39,041 nt of DNA from Bacteroidales bacterium (GTDB lineage: Bacteria > Bacteroidota > Bacteroidia > Bacteroidales > VadinHA17): assembly GCA_003141895.1 (NCBI GenBank), contig PLNT01000034.1:1-39041 (forward strand), read 5' to 3'. Shown here in pieces: positions 8,842-17,029 of the stretch (position 1 is the first letter of the stretch; each line of letters opens with the position of its first letter). Below the pieces are notes generated by a model that worked only from the letters and a program-made list of their open reading frames with translations, made no database searches and was not told where the DNA came from. A program made the translations under genes and the position numbers.

Positions 8842-9129
8842 TTATTTCTTTACGTGTGATTTTACTTTCGTGATGAAGGATTTGGCCGGCTTGAAAGCTG
8901 GAATATTGTGTGCAGGAATAATAATGGTAGTATTCTTAGAAATATTCCTAGCTGTTTTCTTGGCTCTTTTCTTAACGATGAAGCTTCCGAAACCCCTGAG
9001 ATAAACGTTATTACCTTTTACCATAGAATCTTTTACAGTTTCCATTAAGGATTCTACAGCTTTCTGAACTGTTACCTTTTCAATACCAGTGTTCTTGGCA
9101 ATTTCATTAACAATGTCTGCTTTAGTCAT
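8842..9129 (-). CDS. HU-family DNA-binding protein
   Basis: This 95-residue protein is a nucleoid protein of the HU/IHF family, which binds DNA as a dimer and bends it. The helical N-terminus (TKADIVNEIAKNTGIEKVTV), the VYLRGFGSFIVKKR core and the beta-arm (about residues 55-78) are all visible. In the arm tip the usual R-N-P reads R-N-I (ARNISKN), so the intercalating proline is missing; I believe this is common in Bacteroidota HU proteins. The C-terminus continues with a short basic tail (SHVKK). A good -7 promoter motif lies 58-65 bases upstream of its start. The bL38-like gene follows at once. Confidence 0.93.
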   Translation of the reverse strand: MTKADIVNEIAKNTGIEKVTVQKAVESLMETVKDSMVKGNNVYLRGFGSFIVKKRAKKTARNISKNTTIIIPAHNIPAFKPAKSFITKVKSHVKK

Positions 9130-9186
9130 TTTTCGTGAAGTTTAAAATTCAACAAATTATTTTGTGTCTTCGTTTTTTCAACTGTG

Positions 9187-9194
9187 CAAATATA
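9187..9194 (-). promoter_or_regulatory. Bacteroidota -7 element for HU
   Basis: On the minus strand this reads TATATTTG, an exact match to the Bacteroidota -7 consensus TAnnTTTG. It predicts a transcript start near 9182 and a leader of about 50 bases before the HU start codon. No clear TTG is present at -33. Confidence 0.55.
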
Positions 9195-9385
9195 AATATA
9201 TTATTTGTTTAAATAGAAACACTTACATAATAATTTTTTTTATTTGCTTTTATTAATGCCTTAAATACAATGAAATAGATAAATGACTCCATCGCTTTAC
9301 CACCATATTTATAACAAAATGGAATATTCTGAAATATTTCAAATTATTGATGGATTGGATTTTATTCAATTAATCCGGAGCATGG

Positions 9386-9414
9386 TTGCCGAAAGTGATT
9401 TTTTATTACCTTTA
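9386..9414 (+). promoter_or_regulatory. Candidate promoter for ssb
   Basis: TTG at 9386-9388 is followed after 18 bases by TACCTTTA (9407-9414), one base off the TAnnTTTG consensus. It would give a leader of about 34 bases before the ssb start at 9453. Confidence 0.5.
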
Positions 9415-9452
9415 CAATCCGGAAATTGTCTTAATAATAAATATATAACTAT

Positions 9453-9959
9453 ATGTCAATCAATAAAGTTATACTTGTAGGAAATGTTGGAAAAGATCCA
9501 GTAGTCAGATATTTTGACAAGGGTGTTGCCAAAGCAACATTTCCACTTGCAACAAGCGAGACTTATACCAATCAGCAGGGAGAAACAATAACTTCTACTG
9601 AATGGCATAATATAGTTTTATGGCGAGCCCTGGCTGAAGTAGCTGAAAAAACCATAAAGAAAGGTGCCCAGGTTTATATTGTCGGGAAAATTAAAACACG
9701 CTCGTATGTTGATAAAGACGGCGTTAATAAATACATTACTGAAATTCTTGCCGATACTCTGCTGGTTCTTGAGAAAAAACAGACTCAAGTTAATAGTTCC
9801 GGACAGTCAAAATCAGATGGTTCCGGTCAATCAGCTGTAAATGAACCTCCTGCTTCATACCAGCCGGCCAATGCTGATAAAGGTAATCCTTCCAATGACG
9901 AATTAAGTCCTGACATAAGGCCTGATAATTCTCAGAATGAAGATGATCTGCCTTTTTAG
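9453..9959 (+). CDS. ssb: Single-stranded DNA-binding protein
   Basis: SSB protects single-stranded DNA and recruits replication and repair proteins. Residues 1-105 form the OB fold, beginning SINKVILVGNVGKDPVVRYF and including WHNIVLWRALAEVAEK and GAQVYIVGKIKTR, as is typical of bacterial SSB. Residues 110-160 are a disordered linker rich in S, G, Q, P and N. The last residues are DDLPF, the acidic tip that partner proteins bind. Total length 168 residues is normal. The gldE gene starts 27 bases later on the same strand, an ssb-gldE-gldD order that I recall from many Bacteroidota. Confidence 0.96.
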   Translation: MSINKVILVGNVGKDPVVRYFDKGVAKATFPLATSETYTNQQGETITSTEWHNIVLWRALAEVAEKTIKKGAQVYIVGKIKTRSYVDKDGVNKYITEILADTLLVLEKKQTQVNSSGQSKSDGSGQSAVNEPPASYQPANADKGNPSNDELSPDIRPDNSQNEDDLPF

Positions 9960-9986
9960 ATAGTATTCTTACTAAAATAAACCCAG

Positions 9987-11330
9987 TTGGAACCGGTTTA
10001 CACATCATTATTTTTGTTACCTGTTTCCGGAATTGTAATCAATAGTCCTGATTTAAAAATCATTATAGGTTTTTTGGTAATTATATTTCTTCTTATGGGC
10101 TCAGCACTGATGTCGGCGACCGAAGTGGCTTTTTTTTCTTTCCGCCCTGATGATATTCAAACTTTTAAATCAAAGAAGGATAAAAAGTCTAAAACCATTC
10201 TCAGACTATATAACAATCCTGAAAAATTGCTGAGCACCATACTTGTAGCAAATAATACTATAAATATTACTATAGTTCTTTTAGCGGCGTTCTTAAGTTC
10301 GAAAATGTTTAATTTCAGCTCCGAACCTGTTTTAGGATTTATCATAAATGTTGTGGCAATAACCTTCTTACTTCTCTTCTTTGGTGAGGTTATGCCAAAG
10401 GTTTATGCATCAAGAAATCATATAAAAATAGCCCATCTGATGGCTTTTCCTTTATCTGCACTTGAAAAAATATTCAGACCGGTTACGTCCTTGCTTATCT
10501 TCTCCTCCTCATTAGTGAAAAGGAGAACAGGGCCCAGACATACAAACATCAGTATGGATGACCTCTCCGACGCTCTTGAACTCACTTCGGAGGACTTTAA
10601 TGAGGATGAAAAAATACTTAAAGGCATTGTCAACTTCGGAAATATCAATGTCAATGCTATAATGTGCTCCCGAACGGATGTTACAGCAGTAGATATCAAG
10701 TCGGGGTTTGATAAAATAATTTCAGTTATAATCAGTTCAGGTTTTTCAAGAATTCCGGTTTATTCAAACTCCTTTGATACTGTAAAAGGAATCTTATATG
10801 CCAAAGATGTTCTTCCTTACACAAATAATCCACCAGGATTTAAATGGCAATCTTTGTTAAGGCCTCCTTATTTTGTACCCGAAACAAAAAAAATTAATGA
10901 TCTTTTAAAGGAATTTCAAACGAAAAAGATGCACATGGCAATCGTTATAGATGAGTACGGAGGAACATCAGGATTGATAACTCTTGAAGATATCCTGGAG
11001 GAAATAGTCGGAGAGATAGGAAGTGAAGGCGATGAAGATTCTTTGTTATTCCATAAGCTCGACGATAAGACCTACATCTTCGAAGCCAAGATCCTGTTAA
11101 ATGATTTTTGCAAAGTTATGGAAATCGAAGAAGACATGTTTGAAGATGTAAGAGGAGAATCTGAAACTCTTGCCGGACTGATTCTTGAACTTACCGGAGA
11201 AATTCCGAAAAAGGACCGGGTTATAAAATTCAGAAATTTTGTTTTTAAAATTGAATCTGCTGATAAAAGAAGGATCAAGGAGATTCGTGTTGAAATAAAT
11301 AAAGCTGATGGTGATTTTAAGCAGAGCTAG
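9987..11330 (+). CDS. gldE: Gliding motility-associated membrane protein GldE (CorC/HlyC family)
   Basis: This 447-residue protein has a DUF21 membrane region (four hydrophobic segments within about residues 5-150), a CBS-domain pair (about 200-320, with FSRIPVYSNSFDTVKGILYAKD and MAIVIDEYGGTSGLITLEDILEEIVGEI), and a CorC/HlyC-type C-terminal domain (about 345-435). That is the architecture of GldE, which works with the lipoprotein GldD in gliding motility and type IX secretion in Bacteroidota; the rest of the family includes ion transporters. The start is TTG at 9987, as no ATG or GTG lies upstream in frame close by. It overlaps gldD by 23 bases. The neighbour gldD makes the GldE call strong. 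Confidence 0.9.
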   Translation: MEPVYTSLFLLPVSGIVINSPDLKIIIGFLVIIFLLMGSALMSATEVAFFSFRPDDIQTFKSKKDKKSKTILRLYNNPEKLLSTILVANNTINITIVLLAAFLSSKMFNFSSEPVLGFIINVVAITFLLLFFGEVMPKVYASRNHIKIAHLMAFPLSALEKIFRPVTSLLIFSSSLVKRRTGPRHTNISMDDLSDALELTSEDFNEDEKILKGIVNFGNINVNAIMCSRTDVTAVDIKSGFDKIISVIISSGFSRIPVYSNSFDTVKGILYAKDVLPYTNNPPGFKWQSLLRPPYFVPETKKINDLLKEFQTKKMHMAIVIDEYGGTSGLITLEDILEEIVGEIGSEGDEDSLLFHKLDDKTYIFEAKILLNDFCKVMEIEEDMFEDVRGESETLAGLILELTGEIPKKDRVIKFRNFVFKIESADKRRIKEIRVEINKADGDFKQS

Positions 11331-11913
11331 AATATTATTATTTCTATTCATTATTGCTCCTTCCGTAGGATGCAGAGAGGTGGCTGTTCCTAAACCCAGG
11401 GGGCATTTCAGGATTGATCTGCCTGAACGTCAGTATGTTCAATTCGATGAAAAAACGGTAAATAATCCTAATATTCCGCTTTCATTTGAATATCCCGTGT
11501 ATGGGCACCTTACCTTTCAGGAAGAAAAGGGTATTCATCCGGGTTGGTTTAATATTGAATTCCCGAAATACAAGGCTAAGATATATCTTACATATAAGGA
11601 TGTTAATGATGATATAGACAGTCTTCTTGCACAGAGTTACGATCTGAATGTAAAATACCACGTCTCAAAAGCGGACGCAATTAACGAACAGGTTCTTAAC
11701 AATAGCGAAAATAAAGTATATGGAATATTATATGATTTAAAAGGAAATACTGCATCAGCCGTTGAGTTTTATGTGACCGACAGTATAAAGCATTATCTTA
11801 GAGGTTCTCTTTATTTCGCCTCTGAGCCAAACGCAGATTCACTCGCACCGGTAATTGATTTTTTCAGAGAAGATATCATGCATCTGATTGAAACTCTTAA
11901 GTGGAAAAAATAA
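11308..11913 (+). CDS. gldD: Gliding motility lipoprotein GldD
   Basis: GldD is an essential gliding lipoprotein in Flavobacterium and is linked to the type IX secretion system. This 201-residue protein has a short lipoprotein signal (hydrophobic run at about 8-18) with a plausible lipobox, APSVGC, so Cys22 would be lipidated. Directly after it comes PKPRGHFRIDLPERQY, which matches the family's hallmark P-K-P-R-G-x-F-R-I-D-L-P. The rest is a compact soluble domain with no known enzymatic motif. ATG 11308 lies inside the gldE 3' end (23-base overlap); a GTG directly follows at 11311 and could also serve. Lipidation would need the Lnt encoded near the start of the window. Confidence 0.92.
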   Translation: MVILSRARILLFLFIIAPSVGCREVAVPKPRGHFRIDLPERQYVQFDEKTVNNPNIPLSFEYPVYGHLTFQEEKGIHPGWFNIEFPKYKAKIYLTYKDVNDDIDSLLAQSYDLNVKYHVSKADAINEQVLNNSENKVYGILYDLKGNTASAVEFYVTDSIKHYLRGSLYFASEPNADSLAPVIDFFREDIMHLIETLKWKK

Positions 11914-11928
11914 CACTTATAGTTAACC

Positions 11929-12603
11929 ATGGGTTGTATAACAAAACATTATCTTAATGAATTCTCCATTCTTGGGGTATGGAAAATTGAAGAAGATCTG
12001 AATACTTTGTTCGAACTTGTTTCACTTGATAATGATGAAAAGAAGAAGTATAAAGGATTCAGCAGTACTTCGCGGAAACTCGAATTTTTAAGTGTAAGAG
12101 CCTTGCTTTCTGAACTCATTGGAAAAGATACTAAGATTGTTTATAACAAGAATAACAAACCATTCCTGAATGACGGATCAAGATTCATCAGTATATCCCA
12201 CTCACATAAACTTACGGCTATTTTGTTGAGTACAAATGAAAAGGTGGGTATAGATCTTGAGTTCATGAGTTCAAACATTGCAGCCCTGGCTTTCAAATTC
12301 ATAAACGTGAAGGAAAAAGTTTCAAAAGAAATTGAAAAGCGAAGATATCATCTCTATATTCACTGGTGTGCAAAAGAAGCCCTATATAAAATCTGTGACA
12401 AAGAAGGTATAAACATAAGAAACAATATCACCATTGAACCATTCGTTGTAGAAGAAGCCGGAGAGATAAAAGGACGGGTCCATACGAATAAGATAAATGA
12501 ATCATTCGATTTGTTCTATTCAAGATATGATAATTATGCCATCGTCTGGACAAAGAAGAATTATGACCCCATTGCTCCAAAACCAAACCAAATTGATCAA
12601 TAA
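11929..12603 (+). CDS. 4'-phosphopantetheinyl transferase (Sfp superfamily)
   Basis: The enzyme moves the phosphopantetheine arm of coenzyme A onto a serine of carrier proteins. The 224-residue length suits the Sfp/long type. The magnesium-binding motif is VGIDLE with Asp109 and Glu111; the second hallmark is W-C-A-K-E-A-L-Y-K with Glu150 and Lys154. An upstream SISHSHK stretch (88-94) forms the CoA-binding loop. It begins 15 bases after gldD, so it is likely in the same transcript. In Bacteroidota this gene commonly sits between gldD and the GGGP synthase, and may serve fatty acid, polyketide or aryl-polyene carrier proteins. The actual carrier is not encoded here. Confidence 0.88.
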   Translation: MGCITKHYLNEFSILGVWKIEEDLNTLFELVSLDNDEKKKYKGFSSTSRKLEFLSVRALLSELIGKDTKIVYNKNNKPFLNDGSRFISISHSHKLTAILLSTNEKVGIDLEFMSSNIAALAFKFINVKEKVSKEIEKRRYHLYIHWCAKEALYKICDKEGINIRNNITIEPFVVEEAGEIKGRVHTNKINESFDLFYSRYDNYAIVWTKKNYDPIAPKPNQIDQ

Positions 12604-12659
12604 TGAACTCATATCTATTTGATCCTGTTTAACTCAGAACTATTTTTGTTATTAATTGA

Positions 12660-12737
12660 TACCCCCTTTCATTTTCCCCCAAGGGGGAAATGTTTGATTT
12701 ACTCCTTCCCCCTTGGGGGAAGGCTGGGAAGGGGGTA
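12660..12737. repeat. GC-rich intergenic palindromic repeat (subfamily B)
   Basis: A 78-base element whose ends are inverted copies: TACCCCCTTTCATTTTCCCCC on the left and, read from the other strand, TACCCCCTTCCCAGCCTTCC on the right. Each arm carries its own CCCCCAAGGGGG or CCCCCTTGGGGG palindrome. It lies between the phosphopantetheinyl transferase and GGGP synthase genes and resembles the element at 19905-20088. Confidence 0.75.
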
Positions 12738-12770
12738 AAAATATCTCACAATTGAGTTAGTATCACATAA

Positions 12771-13493
12771 ATGAAAACCAATAATTTTCCACATAAAAAA
12801 AGTATTGCTCTACTGCTTGATCCTGATAAAGCAAAAGGAGAAACCCTCCGGGAATTACTCAACATCGCAAATGATTGCAAAACTGACTATATCTTTACAG
12901 GCGGAAGCCTCACATTTAACGGTATTGACAACCTGATTGATGAAATCAGACACTTATCATCAATACCAATAGTATTGTTCCCCGGGAACCTGCTTCAGCT
13001 TACTTTAAATGCTGATATTATTCTGCTTTTATCACTTATTTCCGGCCGCAATCCCGAATTACTTATCGGTAATCATGTTGTTGCAGCACCACACCTTAAA
13101 GACGTTAGGGAAAAACTTGTTTCTGTGGGATATATTCTTATTAATTGTGGAAATACGACATCTGTTGAATATATAAGTCAGACAGAGGCTATTCCATCAG
13201 ATAAACCGGAGATTGCAGTTGCCACAGCTATAGCCGGTGAAATGCTTGGTTTACGGATGATATATCTTGAAGGAGGCAGCGGAGCAGTAAATCCGGTTCC
13301 AATAAATCTTATCGAAGCAGTAAGACAAAATGTTTCCGTTCCCCTGGTAGTCGGCGGTGGTATAAGAACTAAAAATGATGTCAAAGAAATATTTAATGCC
13401 GGAGCTGATCTGATAGTGCTTGGTAATTCTTGTGAGAAAAATCCTGAGTTGCTTAAGGAGGCCTGCAGGATAAGGGATAAATTCCGGAAATAG
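12771..13493 (+). CDS. Geranylgeranylglyceryl/heptaprenylglyceryl phosphate synthase
   Basis: This family joins a polyprenyl diphosphate to sn-glycerol-1-phosphate, making the ether link of archaeal-type lipids. The 240-residue TIM-barrel protein shows the expected phosphate- and glycerol-binding stretches: LLDPDK (15-20), IFTGGSLT, VLFPGNLLQLT, YLEGGSGA (about 167-174) and VVGGGIRTK (about 197-205) with GADLIVLGNS near the end. Bacteroidota carry group II bacterial homologues, some of which make geranylgeranyl or longer-chain products in vitro; their role in the cell is unclear. The gene stands alone after a palindromic repeat, and no glycerol-1-phosphate dehydrogenase is present here. The family is firm; chain length is unknown. 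Confidence 0.92.
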   Translation: MKTNNFPHKKSIALLLDPDKAKGETLRELLNIANDCKTDYIFTGGSLTFNGIDNLIDEIRHLSSIPIVLFPGNLLQLTLNADIILLLSLISGRNPELLIGNHVVAAPHLKDVREKLVSVGYILINCGNTTSVEYISQTEAIPSDKPEIAVATAIAGEMLGLRMIYLEGGSGAVNPVPINLIEAVRQNVSVPLVVGGGIRTKNDVKEIFNAGADLIVLGNSCEKNPELLKEACRIRDKFRK

Positions 13494-13560
13494 CCTTTGT
13501 CCGATATCTTTGTTTTCTCAGTTCCTTTAAGCCTTTACACCTTTACGCCTTTGAGCCTTA

Positions 13561-15201
13561 TTATCTGAACAACTCAAACATCGGTTCACCTGTACAGGCA
13601 TTTGGATATGATATCTTGCAAAGTGTTGATAACGTAGCAGCAATATCCGTCATATTCACCTGCCTCATTACAGTGGCCCTGTTCACAGTCCATCCGTACC
13701 ATATCAGGGGAACATGAGTATCATATTCATATGGTGAGTTATGATTTGTAACGTAATCGCTTTGTTTCTCTACCCAGCCAGGGTTTAATGCAACAATAAC
13801 ATCTCCCGATCGCTGAGGGCTGAAATTATTTATGATTCGTTTAAGATTTCCGGTACTGAAATCGTTTGCTTCAAAAGCTGAATAAGGATATGCAGCTGCG
13901 ACACCGGTAAACTGAACAAGAAAACGTGCAACTTTCTTCTGCACATCATCGAGCGATAAACGTGCATCTTCTATGAGCGTTCTATTCAAAAATATCTGTC
14001 GTTCGGAATAGCCTTTTACCCAATCCCCTTCGCCATAAACAGCATTCAGATAGGTCCTGAGCAACTGCAGAGCCTGGTTCTGCTGAAAATATCCCGAAGG
14101 AATCCGGTTCATTTCAAGCACTTCGGGAATTTCTGAAATCCCATGGGCTGCAGTAAAATAGATCAGAACATTCTTCTTGCCTATACTGTCATTTACGAAA
14201 GTTAGCAGATTTTTAATATCATCATCCAGTCTTAAAATAGCATCTCCCATTTCAACCGAAGAGGGTCCAAACCGGTGAGCTATATAGTCTGTTGCTGAAT
14301 AACATATTGAAAGATAATCGGTCACATCGTGCTTACCTAATCGTTCATTCTTAATAAGTCTGATGGCAAAATCGGTTGTCAGGGAGTTGCCAAAAGGAGT
14401 TTCTCTTAATAAGGAATAATCTTTTGTGCCACTTTTTGCCCTGATCTTTTTCAGATCGTAAGGAAAATAGTTTATACCGTTGAAACCAATTTCGAATTTA
14501 TTTGAATCAGGCAGACAATCTACATAATCTTTTTTGGGTCTTAACAGACTCCAGGTGGAATTCAGATACACATCCGAAAACTTCATCGCATTAAAGTCGT
14601 TAACCCATGTAGGGAGCTCTTTAATATAATACGAGCTTGACATCATTGTTCCCGTAGTATTATCAAACCAGTATGCAGCATTTGCTGCATGCCCTGCAGA
14701 AAAAATTGCAGAACTTTCCCTTAAGCCCACCCCAAAAACTTTTGCCTCCCTGTTGGTGGACAAAGCCAGTTCATCAGAGAAGGTCGATACCAGAAGGTTT
14801 ACAGGAGAATGCAATCCCGATTCAAAGCTTCCGCCAACTGCGTTGACATTTATATCTTTTGAACAGTTGATCAGTTCATTTTTTAGAGGTACATACCAGT
14901 CGTCAGAGGTAATGCCGTTAACCGAAGGTTCTGCTCCGGTTGCAATAGTTGCATGACCCGGGGCGGATTGGGTGAGCATATATTGAAAAGACGCATTTTT
15001 AAAGTATGTCCCTTCATTAATCAGCTTTTTTATCCCGTTTTCTCCTAATTTATCCCTGAATTTTTCAAGCTGGTCGTATTTCATTTCCTCCACAACAATC
15101 GCTATGACAAGCTTTGGTTTATCGGGTGGCAGATATGCGCCCTGACCCAATAGCTTGACTAGTACAAGACTCAATAATATAGTTGTTATATATTTTTTCA
15201 T
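13561..15201 (-). CDS. PafA-like alkaline phosphatase family protein, active site altered
   Basis: This 546-residue exported protein (signal peptide about 1-20) belongs to the alkaline phosphatase superfamily, closest in layout to the Bacteroidota phosphate-irrepressible phosphatase PafA. Aligned by eye, the first zinc site is intact (Asp308 and His312 in TDYIAHRFG, His499 in YDTHVPL). The second is not: the Asp of VVxQ is Glu38 (VVEEM), the Asp of the A-D-H-G motif is Ala355 (FTAAHG, where His356 remains), and the nucleophile position is Ser79 (TQSAPGHAT) rather than Thr. The K-x-R pair that grips phosphate appears as Arg164 and Ser166. It may be inactive, use one metal, or have a new substrate. 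It has a strong promoter at 15283-15313. Confidence 0.85.
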   Translation of the reverse strand: MKKYITTILLSLVLVKLLGQGAYLPPDKPKLVIAIVVEEMKYDQLEKFRDKLGENGIKKLINEGTYFKNASFQYMLTQSAPGHATIATGAEPSVNGITSDDWYVPLKNELINCSKDINVNAVGGSFESGLHSPVNLLVSTFSDELALSTNREAKVFGVGLRESSAIFSAGHAANAAYWFDNTTGTMMSSSYYIKELPTWVNDFNAMKFSDVYLNSTWSLLRPKKDYVDCLPDSNKFEIGFNGINYFPYDLKKIRAKSGTKDYSLLRETPFGNSLTTDFAIRLIKNERLGKHDVTDYLSICYSATDYIAHRFGPSSVEMGDAILRLDDDIKNLLTFVNDSIGKKNVLIYFTAAHGISEIPEVLEMNRIPSGYFQQNQALQLLRTYLNAVYGEGDWVKGYSERQIFLNRTLIEDARLSLDDVQKKVARFLVQFTGVAAAYPYSAFEANDFSTGNLKRIINNFSPQRSGDVIVALNPGWVEKQSDYVTNHNSPYEYDTHVPLIWYGWTVNRATVMRQVNMTDIAATLSTLCKISYPNACTGEPMFELFR

Positions 15202-15282
15202 ATTTAGATGCTGATTATTAAAGAATTAGATACTGATCTTACTATAACAGTATCAAGCGAGCTCTCCAATGACAGTTCTGTG

Positions 15283-15312
15283 CAAAAATACTTGTTTTAA
15301 TTACAGAACCAA
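15283..15312 (-). promoter_or_regulatory. Promoter for the PafA-like gene
   Basis: On the minus strand TTTG (15310-15313) is followed after 19 bases by TATTTTTG (15283-15290), an exact match to the Bacteroidota TTTG / TAnnTTTG promoter. It predicts a start near 15277 and a leader of about 76 bases. It shows that the PafA-like gene is transcribed independently of the upstream carboxypeptidase gene. Confidence 0.75.
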
Positions 15313-15322
15313 ATGAAGAGGT

Positions 15323-17029
15323 TTATTTAATAACCACAAACCTTCCATGAAATGAAGATCTTGTGTCTGTGTTTGTAAAGACAATGGTATAAATGCCTTC
15401 TGACATCCGTTTCAGGTCGATTATAACAGGAGTTCCCTTTGTGATTTCGACATTATATTCTGATAATAAAATACCAGATTCATTTATAATTCTGATGTCT
15501 ACGTTCCCTGCAATCTTGTCTGGCAATAAGGCATTAATAACACTTTTTGCAGGATTAGGATAGAGAACAATCCGCGATTCTGAAACTGCGGGTTCAATTT
15601 TACTAGCTATAGGCGACATGTCAACAGACAGATCAGTTCTTTGTCCCGGACTCACTATAACACTATTTATAGTTAACGGGAAATAGCCTGGCGCAGAAAA
15701 GGTCAGATCCCACGATCCGGGCGAAAGAAATCTTACGAAATTGCCGGTAAGTGTGTCTGAATAAACCTGCGAGCTGTCTTTATCATGACCTTTAATAGAC
15801 ACCTTTGCCGGAACAGGAGCGTGTGTGGCAGTATTTTCAACATGGCCATGAATACCATAAAGTGCATTTTCGAGATACCCGATCAATGAATGCCAGTTGT
15901 TCTGCCATAAAAGAGGCAACTGGGCTTCAGGAGTAAGGTACTGATTGTCCAGTTCAATAGTGACTTCCCTCCCATTTAATTCCCAGGTCATAAAATCCTG
16001 CCTCCCTCCATAAATAATATACCACAGGGCACCACGGGTAACTCCATTATCAAGCATATTCATATATGCAGGTCCTGCATAAACATGTGCTGTATCGGCA
16101 TACGATCTGCTGATGGAATTGAACCATGTATCATCGGCATGAAATTTTGAAAGCCACCTGTCCCAGGGATAATTAACAACCTCCGATCCTGAGTGAAAAT
16201 TCGCAGAAAGTACAAATTTATGCTTCCTCATAAATTTTATCATGTCAAGCGTCTCTTTCTGCTTAATTGTATTTGGTGTTATAGGATCAGGAAAATTACG
16301 ATTAAGATCATAACCGTTTGCATTAAAGCGTACAGGTGAGCTGATTGTGTTCCCTGTGCCATAGGTACCGTCAGGATTTGCGAGAGGATTGATCCATATC
16401 TCAAGATTATCCAGCAGCGATTTCACCCTGATGCTAACTCCGTAATTCTTCAGCAGATAATCTGCTAAATGAAGCATCAGGATAAAACCACCTATCTCAT
16501 CGCCATGAATTGTGGATGTATAAAAAACTGCAGGTTTTATATTTGTACTAGCTGAAATTCTCAATGCAAGAACAAGTTTTCCATTGATGCTGGTGCCAAT
16601 TGTATCCAGGCGGCATAATGATGGATAAAGATTTAAAAAAGTATGCATTATGGAGTCATACTGAGGATATGTGGGATACTTATCCCATTGCATCGGCAGC
16701 ACCTTTGTGACCACCGGTAGTGTTTTAATTACTTGTAGTTCTGCTATCTGATAATTAAACTTTTGCTGAATAAACCATTCAACAGTCAGCGCTGATAATC
16801 TGATATATACAACTTTATCCTTAACCGACAAAATTGAAACATTTGTTGTAAGCAGATCAATATTAATTATGTTGCTATATGGAATTGTAACTTCCGCCTG
16901 ACCATACTGCATCACTGTCAGACGCAGCCTTTCATCAGAATTTACAACCTGTGAATTACAATTTAAAACAGAAAGACCGGATATGACTATTAATATCAGG
17001 AACTGTTTTGACATAAGGATTTTATACAT
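15323..17029 (-). CDS. Secreted M14 zinc carboxypeptidase with type IX secretion sorting domain
   Basis: The 568-residue protein has a signal peptide (residues 1-25), a prodomain-like region, and an M14 catalytic domain (about 120-385): zinc ligands His175 and Glu178 in TIHGDEIGG, His279 in ANFHSGSE, substrate Arg245 in YDLNRNF, and catalytic Glu359 in VTIELDNQY. A carboxypeptidase regulatory-like beta domain follows (about 390-465, GIHGHVENTATHAPVPA), then a C-terminal sorting domain (about 485-568) with LYPNPAKSVI and SEGIYTIVF, the mark of export by the type IX system. It should trim peptides outside the cell or on its surface. ATG 17029 overlaps ychF by 8 bases; ATG 17014 is an alternative start that avoids the overlap. 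It is probably cotranscribed with ychF. Confidence 0.93.
   Translation of the reverse strand: MYKILMSKQFLILIVISGLSVLNCNSQVVNSDERLRLTVMQYGQAEVTIPYSNIINIDLLTTNVSILSVKDKVVYIRLSALTVEWFIQQKFNYQIAELQVIKTLPVVTKVLPMQWDKYPTYPQYDSIMHTFLNLYPSLCRLDTIGTSINGKLVLALRISASTNIKPAVFYTSTIHGDEIGGFILMLHLADYLLKNYGVSIRVKSLLDNLEIWINPLANPDGTYGTGNTISSPVRFNANGYDLNRNFPDPITPNTIKQKETLDMIKFMRKHKFVLSANFHSGSEVVNYPWDRWLSKFHADDTWFNSISRSYADTAHVYAGPAYMNMLDNGVTRGALWYIIYGGRQDFMTWELNGREVTIELDNQYLTPEAQLPLLWQNNWHSLIGYLENALYGIHGHVENTATHAPVPAKVSIKGHDKDSSQVYSDTLTGNFVRFLSPGSWDLTFSAPGYFPLTINSVIVSPGQRTDLSVDMSPIASKIEPAVSESRIVLYPNPAKSVINALLPDKIAGNVDIRIINESGILLSEYNVEITKGTPVIIDLKRMSEGIYTIVFTNTDTRSSFHGRFVVIK

Larger units (their letters stand above)
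9130..9452. other. Divergent intergenic region between HU and ssb; mutY slot empty
   Basis: This 323-base AT-rich gap separates the divergent HU and ssb genes. It holds a promoter for each (9187-9194 and 9386-9414) and nothing else I can support. In many Bacteroidota I would expect a mutY gene here, between HU and ssb; no MutY-like sequence (for example an Fe-S CxxxxxxCxxCxxxxxC segment) can be read in the one short open frame present (9283-9480). Confidence 0.6.

Noticed and set aside
9283-9480. 65-codon open frame upstream of ssb
   Set aside because: AT-rich, overlaps the ssb promoter and start, and resembles no MutY piece; most likely chance.
13494-13560. CCTTTA-rich short repeat between convergent genes
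   Set aside because: The CCTTTACACCTTTACGCC string is short and low in complexity; I cannot fold it as a terminator.
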